Origin: JAXGZG01 sp040771825
GTDB taxonomy: Bacteria; Bacillota; Sulfobacillia; Fermentithermobacillales; Fermentithermobacillaceae
Assembly: GCA_040771825.1 (NCBI GenBank)
Contig: JAXGZG010000003.1
Coordinates: 186,001-250,000 of the forward strand
Reading direction: 5' to 3'
DNA: 64,000 bases
Shown: piece after piece, positions 17,391 to 25,781 of the stretch
Position numbering within the stretch: position 1 is the stretch's first letter
Layout of the letters: every line of letters starts with the position of its first letter
Notes under the pieces: generated by a model
What the model was told of the DNA's origin: nothing
What the model saw: the letters and a program-made list of their open reading frames with translations, nothing else
Database searches by the model: none
Translations under genes and position numbers: made by a program

Positions 17391-18023
17391 TTACTTGCCT
17401 CCTTTCATCGGCAAAACCTGAATCCGGTACAAAGGTACGTTGAGGAGCGTCTCCACCGCCCGATAGATTTCCATCTTAACTTGGGATGAAGACGCGCCCT
17501 CGGCAACCACCAGACAGCCGGCAACGGTGGCTTGGCCGATCGTCTCCACCAGCGGAGAGTCGCCGCTTCCGAACCGGGCAATTACGGGCTGAGACGACTG
17601 GTTCTCGCTAGCGCTTTCCCGGATCTCGCCTGTGCCCGTGGTCTCTGATTGGGAATTCCGGTTCCCTTGTGTGCTCAGAGCAAACACGCTTTTGGGGCCC
17701 GATTCCAAAGTCACTGAGGCGCTTACCTTGCCAACGCCTCGTATGGCGCTGACCACTCGCTCGATTTCTCGGGCGATCTCGTTCTCGTACTGCGCCAGAA
17801 TTGTCGTACCTGCCTCTTCTGCGTCTCTTGCTTTAGTGGGCTGCTTCAATACGCCGCCAAGGATAATCAGGGCGACCCCAACCACACCTAACAACACTAG
17901 CCGGAGGTATTGGGGCTTCAGAAACTCGGCCAACCCTTGGGTCTTAGGTTTTTTGTCCATCTCCTTCAAAGCGGTGCGTCGCCTAACCAGAAAGGCGCCG
18001 CTTCCCTCCTTTCTTTCGCTCAT
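17391..18023 (-). CDS. spoIIIAG: Stage III sporulation protein AG (SpoIIIAG)
   Basis: 210 aa. A transmembrane helix (LVLLGVVGVALIILGG) and a ring-building YscJ-like domain with EREIERVVSAIRGVGKVSAS, VTLESGPKSVFA, IGQATVAGCLVVAEGASS and VKMEIYRAVETLLNVP. SpoIIIAG oligomerises into a large ring in the mother-cell membrane of the SpoIIIA-SpoIIQ complex. Its start overlaps the spoIIIAF stop by 4 bp (ATGA), so the two are translationally coupled. Confidence 0.95.
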   Translation of the reverse strand: MSERKEGSGAFLVRRRTALKEMDKKPKTQGLAEFLKPQYLRLVLLGVVGVALIILGGVLKQPTKARDAEEAGTTILAQYENEIAREIERVVSAIRGVGKVSASVTLESGPKSVFALSTQGNRNSQSETTGTGEIRESASENQSSQPVIARFGSGDSPLVETIGQATVAGCLVVAEGASSSQVKMEIYRAVETLLNVPLYRIQVLPMKGGK

Positions 18024-18484
18024 GAGTTTGGTTGAATAACGGTCACGGTGTCCTCTGGCACGCCCAGGTAGGCCGAGAGCGTTGCCACAAACGGCTTGAT
18101 GGTATCCAAAGGCACACTGTCCTTAAGCCATATCTTCACTTCTGCCAATGTGAACCCGCCTTTGGCGGCTACTGCCTTAGCGTCTTCAATAGGGATGTTG
18201 GCTTTGGCGCCCATCTCCAGAATGCGGCGACGCGTCTCCGAAGCCAAGAACTTTTCTAAGGCGGCAGGCGAACTGACCTCTCCCCACGAGTCGCCCGATG
18301 TAAGGGCCGACCTTCCGCCATCTCTGAATAAGCCCGCCAAAGGGGCGATAACGCACAAGAGGAGGAGCATCTCTACTACAAACTTGGCCTGCTTCGTCAT
18401 GGACTTAGGAACCAAGAGAAGCGCCGTTGAGGAGAATACAGTCAGGACGAATATGGAACGGGCCCAGACCTTGATGGCAGCCAA
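18020..18484 (-). CDS. spoIIIAF: Stage III sporulation protein AF (SpoIIIAF)
   Basis: About 154 aa from the TTG at 18484, chosen because AGGAGG lies 9 nt upstream and because it starts just after the spoIIIAE stop. The open frame extends further but into spoIIIAE. Two membrane helices near the N-terminus (SIFVLTVFSSTALLLVP; VVEMLLLLCVIAPLAGLF) and a small soluble domain ending PEDTVTVIQPNS. Part of the SpoIIIA secretion-like complex. Confidence 0.9.
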   Translation of the reverse strand: MAAIKVWARSIFVLTVFSSTALLLVPKSMTKQAKFVVEMLLLLCVIAPLAGLFRDGGRSALTSGDSWGEVSSPAALEKFLASETRRRILEMGAKANIPIEDAKAVAAKGGFTLAEVKIWLKDSVPLDTIKPFVATLSAYLGVPEDTVTVIQPNS

Positions 18485-18497
18485 AATGCATCGCCTC

Positions 18498-19958
18498 CTA
18501 AAAGGGTTTCGTGGCCTGAGCCACAAGGGACAAGCAGATGGTGAACACGAAACACGTAATAAACAGCGACATTGAGAGAGCAGTTATGCCGTCGGCCATG
18601 GACTTCAGGGACTTGGAGACCTCCCGGCCCGCAATGGGCCCCAGGACAGCGGCGGATACCTTCCACACAAAAAGGCAACCTAAGACCCGCAATAGAGGTG
18701 TGAACACCACTGCCACCACGGTTACTGCTCCAGCCAAACCCATGGCTGACCGGAGCCCGTAAGTAGAGACGAAGAACATGTCCATGGTATCGCCTATGGC
18801 TTTGCCTGCCACAGGGATGAAAGTGGAACTAACGTATTTCGCGGTTCTGTAAGCCATCCCGTCGGCTAACCCCGTAGCAGCCCTTTGGCCCATGACGATC
18901 CCCACGAAACAAGCCATTGAAGTCCCAATCCCCAGGAAGGCTAGCTGCCGAAGCATGCCCGCGACGCCTGATACCCTCTCACCTCCGCCCAGGTTCCCAG
19001 CCAGATCAAGGGCTATGGAGGTGTAGATCATAGGAAACGCTACGTCCAAGACGAAAATGCTGACTGCAGTTCCCACGCCAAACACTAGGGGATGAAGGAT
19101 AGAGGCTGTCACGGGAGCCGCGGAAACAACCGAGAGCGTGGTCAGGGCGGGAATGAAAGAGAAGAAGGCGGTGCGTACGGCTTCTGTAGCGTCCTTGGCG
19201 ATCCTGAGCACATCGTTAAACGACCATACGGCCAGTATGACTAGAGAAATGTGGCAAGCCCAAAGGGCTATTCTGTTGGAACCCGACGGCGAGATGGTCT
19301 CGGACAGTATTTCAAGGCACGCCACCGAGACTCCTATGAGCATTATCTTCCCAAACAAGGGGCCCGAAACCAAGAATCCCCTGGCGGCGCCGGCCGCTAG
19401 CGATCTGAGGATGCCCGAGAAGTCGATGCCTTTGCCGGACATGATATCCTTGACTATCTCGCGCCAAGAAAGGCTTTGATCCCTGACAAGGTCTTGGAAC
19501 ACTCTGTCTATGGGCTCTGTGACTCCATCTTTGTCAAGACCGTCCAAAGACGTGTTCCAGGAAGAAGCAGGCGCTGGAGTTGCGGCAGGATTCTGGCTTG
19601 GGCCGGCTTGGGCGATCTGAAAGGTCTTGACGGCTAAGGTATCAGATGTACTGCTAGGCGAGGCGTTGGCCATGGGTGACGGGCTCAAGCACGGGACGGG
19701 CGGCAGAGTGAGTATGGCAAAGGACAAGAGCAAGGCCGCAGGCATCAATAGCAGCGTCCGGGCTAGGCTAGCTGACCGGGCCGAGCCAACCGGCTGAACT
19801 GGCGAGCTCAACCGCGTGTGCGAAACAAGCCGAACCAACCGGGATAGCGTAACTACCCGGAACGGCCCGATGCGACGCCCGTTTGAGTTTCGGGATATTG
19901 GCGGCAGCTTTGCTCGTCCCAAGTGTTTCTCTCCCACTGGCAACCTCCAATCGCTCAT
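18498..19958 (-). CDS. spoIIIAE: Stage III sporulation protein AE (SpoIIIAE)
   Basis: 486 aa, somewhat longer than the Bacillus protein because of an N-terminal extension. A signal-like hydrophobic stretch (LLLMPAALLLSFAILTL) lies near residue 75, so the real start may be internal. The core has many transmembrane helices, with VSVACLEILSETISPS, FFSFIPALTTLSVVSAAPV, the conserved block STFIPVAGKAIGDTMDMF and LFITCFVFTICLSLVA at the end. It is the multispanning membrane component of the SpoIIIA complex. Confidence 0.94.
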   Translation of the reverse strand: MSDWRLPVGEKHLGRAKLPPISRNSNGRRIGPFRVVTLSRLVRLVSHTRLSSPVQPVGSARSASLARTLLLMPAALLLSFAILTLPPVPCLSPSPMANASPSSTSDTLAVKTFQIAQAGPSQNPAATPAPASSWNTSLDGLDKDGVTEPIDRVFQDLVRDQSLSWREIVKDIMSGKGIDFSGILRSLAAGAARGFLVSGPLFGKIMLIGVSVACLEILSETISPSGSNRIALWACHISLVILAVWSFNDVLRIAKDATEAVRTAFFSFIPALTTLSVVSAAPVTASILHPLVFGVGTAVSIFVLDVAFPMIYTSIALDLAGNLGGGERVSGVAGMLRQLAFLGIGTSMACFVGIVMGQRAATGLADGMAYRTAKYVSSTFIPVAGKAIGDTMDMFFVSTYGLRSAMGLAGAVTVVAVVFTPLLRVLGCLFVWKVSAAVLGPIAGREVSKSLKSMADGITALSMSLFITCFVFTICLSLVAQATKPF

Positions 19959-19988
19959 GGCGCGGGTCAGGAAGATCCGACTAACGGG

Positions 19989-20375
19989 CTAACCAAGAAG
20001 GCTCCGAATCACGTTCAGAACCTCATTGACAATTGGCAACGCTGAAACCAATATCAGCACCTTTCCGGCCATCTCAACCCTGGAAGCCATGAGCTCCTCC
20101 CCCGCGTCCCTGCAAAGGGCCGCCGCAAAATCGGCGATGTACGAGATTCCCAAGACCTTGAGGACAATACCGAAGTACAGCGACCCCAAACCGGATTCAG
20201 CCGCAAGGTTTCCGAAAGCCATCACTACCTGGGATACTTTCGGCAATATCAAAAAGAACAGGGCAATTCCTGAAACTAGGGCTAATCCGATAGTTAGCTC
20301 GGGCCTCTCTTTGCGCAGAAGAAGGAGCATCAGACTTGCGACTATCCCTAGCCCCGCTATCTGGACGATCTCCAC
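19989..20375 (-). CDS. spoIIIAD: Stage III sporulation protein AD (SpoIIIAD)
   Basis: 128 aa, the usual length. Hydrophobic throughout, with MEIVQIAGLGIVASLMLLLL, ELTIGLALVSGIALFFLI, the family block FGIVLKVLGISYIADFAAAL followed by CRDAGE, and AGKVLILVSALPIVNEVL. Small membrane protein of the spoIIIA operon, related to type II/III secretion export-gate components. Confidence 0.95.
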   Translation of the reverse strand: MEIVQIAGLGIVASLMLLLLRKERPELTIGLALVSGIALFFLILPKVSQVVMAFGNLAAESGLGSLYFGIVLKVLGISYIADFAAALCRDAGEELMASRVEMAGKVLILVSALPIVNEVLNVIRSLLG

Positions 20376-20386
20376 CTAAAGACACC

Positions 20387-20587
20387 TCACGGCAGTTGAA
20401 AGGTGGTCTTGACGGCCTGGAAAAAGTCGGCTATCAACCTTACAACCAGAGTCAGCACAACCAATACTCCGGTAAGAGTCACCATCCAGGCGTATTCCTC
20501 TTTGCCTGATTGTTTTATGACCGAATGAAGAACCGACACGATGATTGCAATACCGGCGATCTTGAATATCAGATCAACGCTGACCAT
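20387..20587 (-). CDS. spoIIIAC: Stage III sporulation protein AC (SpoIIIAC)
   Basis: 66 aa, the standard size. Two membrane helices (LIFKIAGIAIIVSVLHSVI; YAWMVTLTGVLVVLTLVV) joined by the conserved KQSGKEEYAW loop, ending VRLIADFFQAVKTTFQLP. Located between spoIIIAB and spoIIIAD as in all spore formers. Confidence 0.95.
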   Translation of the reverse strand: MVSVDLIFKIAGIAIIVSVLHSVIKQSGKEEYAWMVTLTGVLVVLTLVVRLIADFFQAVKTTFQLP

Positions 20588-20606
20588 TGGTTACCCTCCC
20601 TGACCG

Positions 20607-21140
20607 CTAAAGCAGCACTATAACGACGCATGTGGCTCCAAGCACCCCAAGATAGCGGTAAACCTTGGCCTTTTTCCGGTAACTGTCCTCGAGAAACCGT
20701 TTTTGGGACTTGGCGCTATCTAAAACAGCGTCTATGTAAGCGACTTGCTCCTTATGACCCGAAGTGCCCAGGTTTCTGAATAGGTCTTTTATCAGCGCGA
20801 CTTGATATTGGGGCATTTTCCCGCTGAAATCATCCAACACCTGGGACAAGGCTTCTTCAGGGGTCATACGGCTCGCTGGTCCCGTCCTGATCCCGACGCT
20901 TTGGAACGCCTGACCAACCATGCCCCCAACCCTATCGCCGCATTTCCTGAGCGCCTTGGGCAAAGGCAGCAGAGCATAGGATATTTCGGCTCTAAGGGAG
21001 AGCAGCAACGACTCAAACCGGTTCATCTCCAGGAGTTCCTGGTCCAACTGCCCGGCCATGCTGTACCCGAGAAGGCCCCCGGCAGCTATCACGGCTCCTG
21101 AACCCAGAATCTTTACGACACTCAAAGAAAGTCCAATCAC
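20607..21140 (-). CDS. spoIIIAB: Stage III sporulation protein AB (SpoIIIAB)
   Basis: 177 aa from the GTG at 21140, which overlaps the spoIIIAA stop by one base and has GGGAGAG 8 nt upstream; this gives the usual length (Bacillus 171 aa). An N-terminal anchor (GSGAVIAAGGLLGYSMA) and a C-terminal hydrophobic end (YLGVLGATCVVIVLL) flank a helical domain with RFESLLLSLRAEISYALLPL, LPKALRKCGD and DLFRNLGTSGHKEQVAYID. The fold resembles type II secretion GspF-like proteins. Confidence 0.94.
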   Translation of the reverse strand: MIGLSLSVVKILGSGAVIAAGGLLGYSMAGQLDQELLEMNRFESLLLSLRAEISYALLPLPKALRKCGDRVGGMVGQAFQSVGIRTGPASRMTPEEALSQVLDDFSGKMPQYQVALIKDLFRNLGTSGHKEQVAYIDAVLDSAKSQKRFLEDSYRKKAKVYRYLGVLGATCVVIVLL

Positions 21141-22072
21141 TATTTCATCTCTCCCACATATTCCAAAGTGCCTGGACCAAGCCGTTTTGAAAGGACTACT
21201 GCCTTCTGGAAATACCCTCTCTCTACGATCCATGCCGAGTGGGGACGTTTCCTTACCTGTTCTAGGTCATCTCCATGGCACGTTGCCAACACGCTGGCGC
21301 CCCCGGCCAGCGCCACGGCAACTGCCTGGGCGTCCTCGTCGCTGCCGATCTCGTCGGTGACCATGAGATCTGGACCCATGGATCGCAACAGCATCATCAT
21401 TCCCTTGGCCTTGGGACATCGGTCCAGAACGTCGACGCGTGGACCAACGTCGTGCTGGGGAACCCCCCGAAAGCACGCCGCTATCTCCGACCGCTCATCG
21501 ACTATGCCCACCTGAGCCGGACGAAGCCCCAACTTGGGCACGCCTTGACCGGATATGCGGCACAGATCCCTAAGAAGCGTGGTTTTGCCGCATCCAGGCG
21601 GTGAGACTATGAGAGTGGAAGCCAAGTGGCCGGACTTGCCCATGAGCATGGGCACTAGTCTCTCACCTGCGCCTTTGACTTCTCTGGCAACCCGGAAGTT
21701 GAATCCGCTGATCTCTCTAAGGCGCACGGCGCCGTCAGCCCACGTGACCACTTGCCCCGTGAGTCCAACCCGGTGGCCGCCCGGAATGGTTATGTAACCG
21801 TTTGCAAACTCATTTTCAAGAGCGTAGTAGGAGGAATCGGTCACAAGAGCCAGCGTCTTGTCTATGTCATCGTCAGAAACAGGAAAACCGTCGCCGTTAA
21901 GGAGTGTGTCGCCTTGTGGGCCGACGACGCATATTGGGAGACCTTTCCTCAGGCGGATTTCCTGCACTGCAGACGTCTCAGCGGGGTGCGAGGAGAAATG
22001 GGCTTTGAGTAACGCTCTGACTCTCGTGGAGAACAGCGACAGAATATCCCTGTCTAGTGCCTCAAGAATCAC
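21140..22072 (-). CDS. spoIIIAA: Stage III sporulation ATPase AA (SpoIIIAA)
   Basis: 310 aa from the GTG at 22072, chosen because GGGGAGG lies 9 nt upstream and because the length then equals the family's (Bacillus 307 aa). The frame is open to 22252 without a good site. RecA-like secretion ATPase: Walker A VSPPGCGKTTLLRDLCR, Walker B LMVTDEIGSDEDAQAV, conserved GITIPGG-like turn (YITIPGGHRVGLTG) and VDERSEIAACFRG. It should energise the SpoIIIA channel from the mother cell. First gene of the operon; a toxin-antitoxin pair lies directly upstream instead of the usual efp. Confidence 0.95.
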   Translation of the reverse strand: MILEALDRDILSLFSTRVRALLKAHFSSHPAETSAVQEIRLRKGLPICVVGPQGDTLLNGDGFPVSDDDIDKTLALVTDSSYYALENEFANGYITIPGGHRVGLTGQVVTWADGAVRLREISGFNFRVAREVKGAGERLVPMLMGKSGHLASTLIVSPPGCGKTTLLRDLCRISGQGVPKLGLRPAQVGIVDERSEIAACFRGVPQHDVGPRVDVLDRCPKAKGMMMLLRSMGPDLMVTDEIGSDEDAQAVAVALAGGASVLATCHGDDLEQVRKRPHSAWIVERGYFQKAVVLSKRLGPGTLEYVGEMK

Positions 22073-22295
22073 AACGCCCGACCTCCCCGTTGTCATAACA
22101 TATTGGGGCGGACGAGCTTGTATGACTGATAGCGCTGGGCCACTGGCGGCGAGATATCCCGAAAGGCGAATCACCGAACACGAACGTTTGACGGCGTGAG
22201 AGACGTTTTGGGCGGCGGTCGCGGTCGATCTCGCCACGAAAGAAATCGACACCCACGTCTGTCCGGTCCCATACGCAGTGTCCTATGCTGAAGGT

Positions 22296-22760
22296 TCACA
22301 TAGTGCAATGGACTGTGGGGTCAAGCACCCGTAGCCCATACTCATGAGCCACCCGGTTCAGCTTCTCGTCTGAAGAGACAAATACAACGTCTCCATCCAA
22401 TCCTTTGGCAATGGCAATCTGGGTGGCATCCACGGCAGTCATGTATTGTTGAGTTTCAAACTCGAGCGCAATCCTGATATCGAGGGACGTAAGGTCACTA
22501 ACTAGAAGCCTGCCAGAGCCGACATCCGCAAGCAGCCTAGCATAGAGCTCCTCGAATTGAGACCTTGACAGTGATCTCTCGATGGAATGAAGTCGTTGGA
22601 AAACGGATACTGCCTCGATGAGGCCCATGGTCGATACATACCTCAGCGAATTCTCTTGGAATATGGCGTCCAGAGTGTCCGTCCCCTTCTCCGGCACATA
22701 CGCCTTGAGGAGAGCACTCGTATCGATGAAGTACGTTCTTTCCTCACCTTTGGGTGTCAC
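22296..22760 (-). CDS. PIN-domain toxin (VapC-like)
   Basis: 154 aa. PIN-fold ribonuclease with the acidic residues expected: D in YFIDTSALLKAYVPEKG, E in GLIEAVSVFQRL, D in MTAVDATQIAIAKG and D in VFVSSDEKLNRVA. The GTG start overlaps the antitoxin stop by 4 bp (GTGA). With the AbrB-type partner it forms a vapBC-like toxin-antitoxin module; the toxin would cleave RNA when the antitoxin is lost. It is transcribed toward spoIIIAA, 223 bp downstream. Confidence 0.85.
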   Translation of the reverse strand: MTPKGEERTYFIDTSALLKAYVPEKGTDTLDAIFQENSLRYVSTMGLIEAVSVFQRLHSIERSLSRSQFEELYARLLADVGSGRLLVSDLTSLDIRIALEFETQQYMTAVDATQIAIAKGLDGDVVFVSSDEKLNRVAHEYGLRVLDPTVHCTM

Positions 22761-23080
22761 TGTTTGTCCCTCCCCAGACGCACCAATCGAGTAAGGTCCG
22801 GGTGGCCGCTACCCACTTTCTCCCTCAAAAGAATGCGGTCAGGCAGGGCCTTTCCGCCGTCCGAAACCCCGTAGCCGAGCTTGCGGAGTACCTGCTCTGC
22901 GGCGAGTCTCATCTTCTCCGAATCACCCAGTTCGGCCTTTCGAGTGAGAACGACAGCGTCATCTCTGACCACCGCCTGCAAGTAGTCACCTTCGCGAATC
23001 ATCATCAAGTCCCTAACCTCTTTGGGAATAGTGATCTGTCCTTTGGAAGTAACCTTTATGTCCCACCGGGAGTCCTCCAT
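22757..23080 (-). CDS. AbrB/SpoVT-type antitoxin
   Basis: 107 aa. The N-terminal swapped-hairpin DNA-binding domain is textbook: WDIKVTSKGQITIPKEVRDL, MMIREGDYLQAVVRDD, AVVLTRK. The C-terminal 55 residues presumably bind the toxin. AAGGAGG lies 7 nt before the ATG. It precedes and overlaps the PIN gene, the normal antitoxin-first order, and would autoregulate the pair. Confidence 0.88.
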   Translation of the reverse strand: MEDSRWDIKVTSKGQITIPKEVRDLMMIREGDYLQAVVRDDAVVLTRKAELGDSEKMRLAAEQVLRKLGYGVSDGGKALPDRILLREKVGSGHPDLTRLVRLGRDKQ

Positions 23081-23122
23081 CTTGAATCCTCCTTATTCAG
23101 ATCCGCTTTCCTTACCCCTTAC

Positions 23123-23151
23123 ATCTTACCCATCTTCCATGAGGATGTCTA
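23123..23151 (-). promoter_or_regulatory. Sigma-A-like promoter of the AbrB/PIN pair
   Basis: On the minus strand TAGACA (23151-23146), a 17-nt spacer, and TAAGAT (23128-23123), about 35 nt before the expected transcript's ATG at 23080. Five of six and four of six consensus matches. Confidence 0.45.
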
Positions 23152-23261
23152 GACGCTATGCCAATACCGCCAAGGAATCAACGACCTGGGAGAGAACCCA
23201 GACCCTATGGAATCAACGGAAGCTAGTCGCAGATGTGTTCGCCCTTGGCCAGTGACTTGTC

Positions 23262-24581
23262 TTGCAAATTGCAGAAGGAGTTGAAGACATTCCCGGCGAA
23301 GACCAGCGTCTTGTTGAGTGTCGGGAAGAACGATCCGGGTGGAGAATCCAAAGGCGGGAAGACGAAAAGAGCATTTTGACGCCGTTCGGGAAGGTCGAGT
23401 ACAAACGAACGTACTTTAAGCACGCCAAAACAGGTGAATGTGCGCACCTGGTTGACAGGAAAGCCGGGTACGGGCCGCACGCCAGGATAGATTTGGCTTT
23501 GGCGGCGGAAGTAGTGGAGGCCTCTAGCGAGTTACCTTACCGAAAAAGCGGGGAGAAGCCCAGTGGGGCAGCCTCGGAAGCACGTGTAAGCGGTCAAACG
23601 GTCATGAAAGCGATCCGTCGGTTCAACCTGGAAGAGCAGGCCATCATGGGGAGACTCGAAAAACGGCAGTGCGAGTCTTTGTATGTGGAAGCCGATGAAG
23701 ACCATGTAGCAGGGCAAAATGGCAGAACCTACATGCCGATGCTGGTTTACGTGCACGAAGGCAAGGAGAAGGATCAAAGGCGAAGATTGAAGGTTCCGCA
23801 TTATTTTTCTGGACTTTACAGTGAGACTGAAGAGTTATGGCTTTGGGTGCTTAACTACATAGAAGAGCATTGCGACATGGGATCTCTAAAAAGAATCTAT
23901 GTATGTGGTGATGGTGCCTCCTGGAATAAGACTGGGCTTAAAATACTGCCCAAGAGTGTTTTCGTCCTGGACAAGTTTCACCTAAACAAACGCCTGTTAG
24001 GCGTGTTGGGGAGGGATAGCCAGGAATACAGGGATGCCTGGAAAGCCATCAGGGCTGGGGATATGGTTACGGTGGAAAGCCTTCTAAAGGAGGCTGCCAT
24101 ATTGGGCGAAACCCCGAATCAAGTCAAGATGGCTCAAGACTGCCGGCGGTACATCCGCAACAACTGGGATGGAGTTATGGCTTATCGCCTCTACCCCGAG
24201 GCAGAACTGGGAGTGAGCGCCGAGGGCCATGTGAGCCACATCCTGTCGGCTCGGCTGTCGAGTTGTCCTATGGGGTGGAGCAAGACCGGCGTTGACCAGA
24301 TGGCCAGGATGCGAGCGCTTAAAGCCAACAAAGTGGAGATTAGAGCAAAGTACCTGGAGCAGCATCGCCGGGATCTAAGCCCGCTGAAGGTGCTATCCGA
24401 AGTTGTCTCCTCCGAACGTGAGGTGTTAAGACGCGTAGCCGGAGAGGTGACCAGCAACCTCCCCGTAATCGAAGGAAAGAGGTCACACCGCTACGCCAGT
24501 TCCTTATGTCCATTAGTCATTCCAGTATTTGGTGACACCGTCACGATCAATGGTGGGGTCAAGTCTCTGTTCCTACAGTAG
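23262..24581 (+). CDS. ISLre2-type (UPF0236) transposase, probably N-terminally truncated
   Basis: 439 aa from a TTG. It has the hallmarks of the ISLre2 family: LTPFGKVEYKRTYFKHAKTG at the end of the N-terminal region, the acidic YVEADEDHVAGQNG motif, IYVCGDGASWNKTGLKILPK, VFVLDKFHLNKRL and CRRYIRNNWDG. Family members usually have a further 40-60 N-terminal residues; here the frame is closed by a TGA just upstream, so the start is probably lost. I could not find convincing terminal inverted repeats. It separates two toxin-antitoxin pairs. Only one copy lies in this window. Confidence 0.88.
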   Translation: MQIAEGVEDIPGEDQRLVECREERSGWRIQRREDEKSILTPFGKVEYKRTYFKHAKTGECAHLVDRKAGYGPHARIDLALAAEVVEASSELPYRKSGEKPSGAASEARVSGQTVMKAIRRFNLEEQAIMGRLEKRQCESLYVEADEDHVAGQNGRTYMPMLVYVHEGKEKDQRRRLKVPHYFSGLYSETEELWLWVLNYIEEHCDMGSLKRIYVCGDGASWNKTGLKILPKSVFVLDKFHLNKRLLGVLGRDSQEYRDAWKAIRAGDMVTVESLLKEAAILGETPNQVKMAQDCRRYIRNNWDGVMAYRLYPEAELGVSAEGHVSHILSARLSSCPMGWSKTGVDQMARMRALKANKVEIRAKYLEQHRRDLSPLKVLSEVVSSEREVLRRVAGEVTSNLPVIEGKRSHRYASSLCPLVIPVFGDTVTINGGVKSLFLQ

Positions 24582-24604
24582 GTTGAAACGATCATATCAT
24601 GCGA

Positions 24605-24625
24605 TGACATTACTATATGATGTCA
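24605..24625. promoter_or_regulatory. Palindrome upstream of the RHH/PIN pair, likely operator
   Basis: TGACAT and ATGTCA are perfect inverted copies around TACTATATG, in an AT-rich stretch that also holds two TATCATAT-like direct repeats (about 24593 and 24634). It lies about 70 bp upstream of the antitoxin start, where ribbon-helix-helix antitoxins usually bind to autoregulate. Confidence 0.4.
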
Positions 24626-24692
24626 GTATGTGGTATCATATTCTCGGACCAAACCTGGTCAAATCTTGGGTCAAATCCGGCAGGTGACTGGC

Positions 24693-24947
24693 ATGCCCAG
24701 AGAACAGTTTACTGTTCGCATCCCGGGCCCTCTCCTGGATAGGGTCCGCGAACAGGCGGCTGCATACGGTGATTCGATGAATGACATCGTCGTGGCAGCC
24801 ATTGAGAAAGAGGTGGCAATGCGAGAGCAAATGCGTCTCTTTGAGCGCATTGAAGAACAACGCCGGCGTCTGGCGCAGCGAGGGGTTCAGCCGGATTCTG
24901 TATCCATAGTACGACAAATGAGAGACGAAGCGGTACGACATGAGTGA
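24693..24947 (+). CDS. Ribbon-helix-helix antitoxin
   Basis: 84 aa from the ATG at 24693; the frame opens 21 codons earlier but the ribbon-helix-helix fold begins here. The beta strand REQFTVRIPGPLLDRVREQA and helix YGDSMNDIVVAAIEKEV are typical of Arc/MetJ-like DNA-binding antitoxins. A charged helical C-terminus follows (REQMRLFERIEEQRRRLAQR) that would wrap the toxin. It overlaps the PIN gene by 8 bp. Confidence 0.75.
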   Translation: MPREQFTVRIPGPLLDRVREQAAAYGDSMNDIVVAAIEKEVAMREQMRLFERIEEQRRRLAQRGVQPDSVSIVRQMRDEAVRHE

Positions 24948-25395
24948 GACTTCACGAAGTGTCTATTGCCTGGATACAAGCGTCCTCATGAAGGTATTGG
25001 TTCCGGAAGAGGGTAGCGAGGCGGCCGCGTTACTCTTCAAGCACGCTATCGGCACTGGCAGCCGGCTGATTGCCCCGTCGTTCGCTTGGGCGGAAGTGGG
25101 GACCGTATTAAGGAAGAAAGTGAAATCAGGGCTTCTAACCGAGGCAGAATCCGGAGACATCTGGGATCTCTTCATGCACATCGACATCGAGTATGTGGAC
25201 GGAATGGATATGCGGCAGTCCGCTTGGGAGCTGGCGTCTCTGTGTGGCCTTCCAACGCTCTATGACGCGGCGTTTGTTTCGGCCTGTGAACTCGCCAAAA
25301 AAGGTACAACCATGGGAGTTCAGTTTTGGACGGCCGACCGGAAGCTAGTCGCAGACTTGGGACTCAGGAAGCCCGAGTACGTGAGGCTGATCTAG
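24940..25395 (+). CDS. PIN-domain toxin (VapC-like)
   Basis: 151 aa. PIN ribonuclease with D in YCLDTSVLMKVLVPEEG, E in FAWAEVGTVLRKKVKSG, D in LPTLYDAAFVSACELA and D in FWTADRKLVADLGL. The 8-bp overlap with the ribbon-helix-helix gene indicates a second toxin-antitoxin module. Sequence differs clearly from the PIN protein at 22296-22760, so it is not a recent duplicate. Confidence 0.87.
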   Translation: MSETSRSVYCLDTSVLMKVLVPEEGSEAAALLFKHAIGTGSRLIAPSFAWAEVGTVLRKKVKSGLLTEAESGDIWDLFMHIDIEYVDGMDMRQSAWELASLCGLPTLYDAAFVSACELAKKGTTMGVQFWTADRKLVADLGLRKPEYVRLI

Positions 25396-25781
25396 GAGCA
25401 TAAGACCGCCGGTTGTGGGACACAGGGATGAACCTCATAATCCGAAACGAACACTAAGTAGGGTCTGGTCTCCCTCACCCCACCCTTGCCGCGCAGCATG
25501 TTCGCGAGGCGCGACGCCACGTCCCTCCGCTTTTCAGCCTCAATCCTGTCGCGTTCGAGTTTGTCCCGCCTAACCCAGCGAAGACCGATATCCTGCAGCG
25601 CTTTCCGAGCGACTGCGATATCCTGGTTCAGAGTCTTGACTTGGGACTCCAGTCTCTGGACCGAGGCCTCCAACACAGCGTGTTCCTCTTTATCTAGGTC
25701 CTTCCGCACCGCGGTTTCTTTCTGCCGAGCGCCGGCCAAAAGACCACTGACGGTCGCGTACTCCTTGTCGTTGGCCCCCAC
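25392..25781 (-). pseudogene. sbcC-like gene fragment
   Basis: 129 codons. The central part is clearly related to residues near the C-terminal coiled coil of the intact SbcC in this window: it shares blocks such as KTLNQ, ALQDIGLRWVRRDKLERDR and RRDVASRLANMLRGKG. The exonuclease-associated ABC signature and Walker B that should follow are missing, and the end (RPYLVFVSDYEVHP) is unrelated. Sequence before and around the shared part differs enough that it derives from a paralogue, not from a recent copy of 36897-40097. Confidence 0.7.

Noticed and set aside
22097..22126. Sigma-E-like promoter before spoIIIAA (GTCATACA, 14 nt, AATATGTT on the minus strand)
   Set aside because: The -10 match is poor and the leader would be only about 18 nt before the chosen GTG; too weak to list although a sigma-E promoter is expected here.
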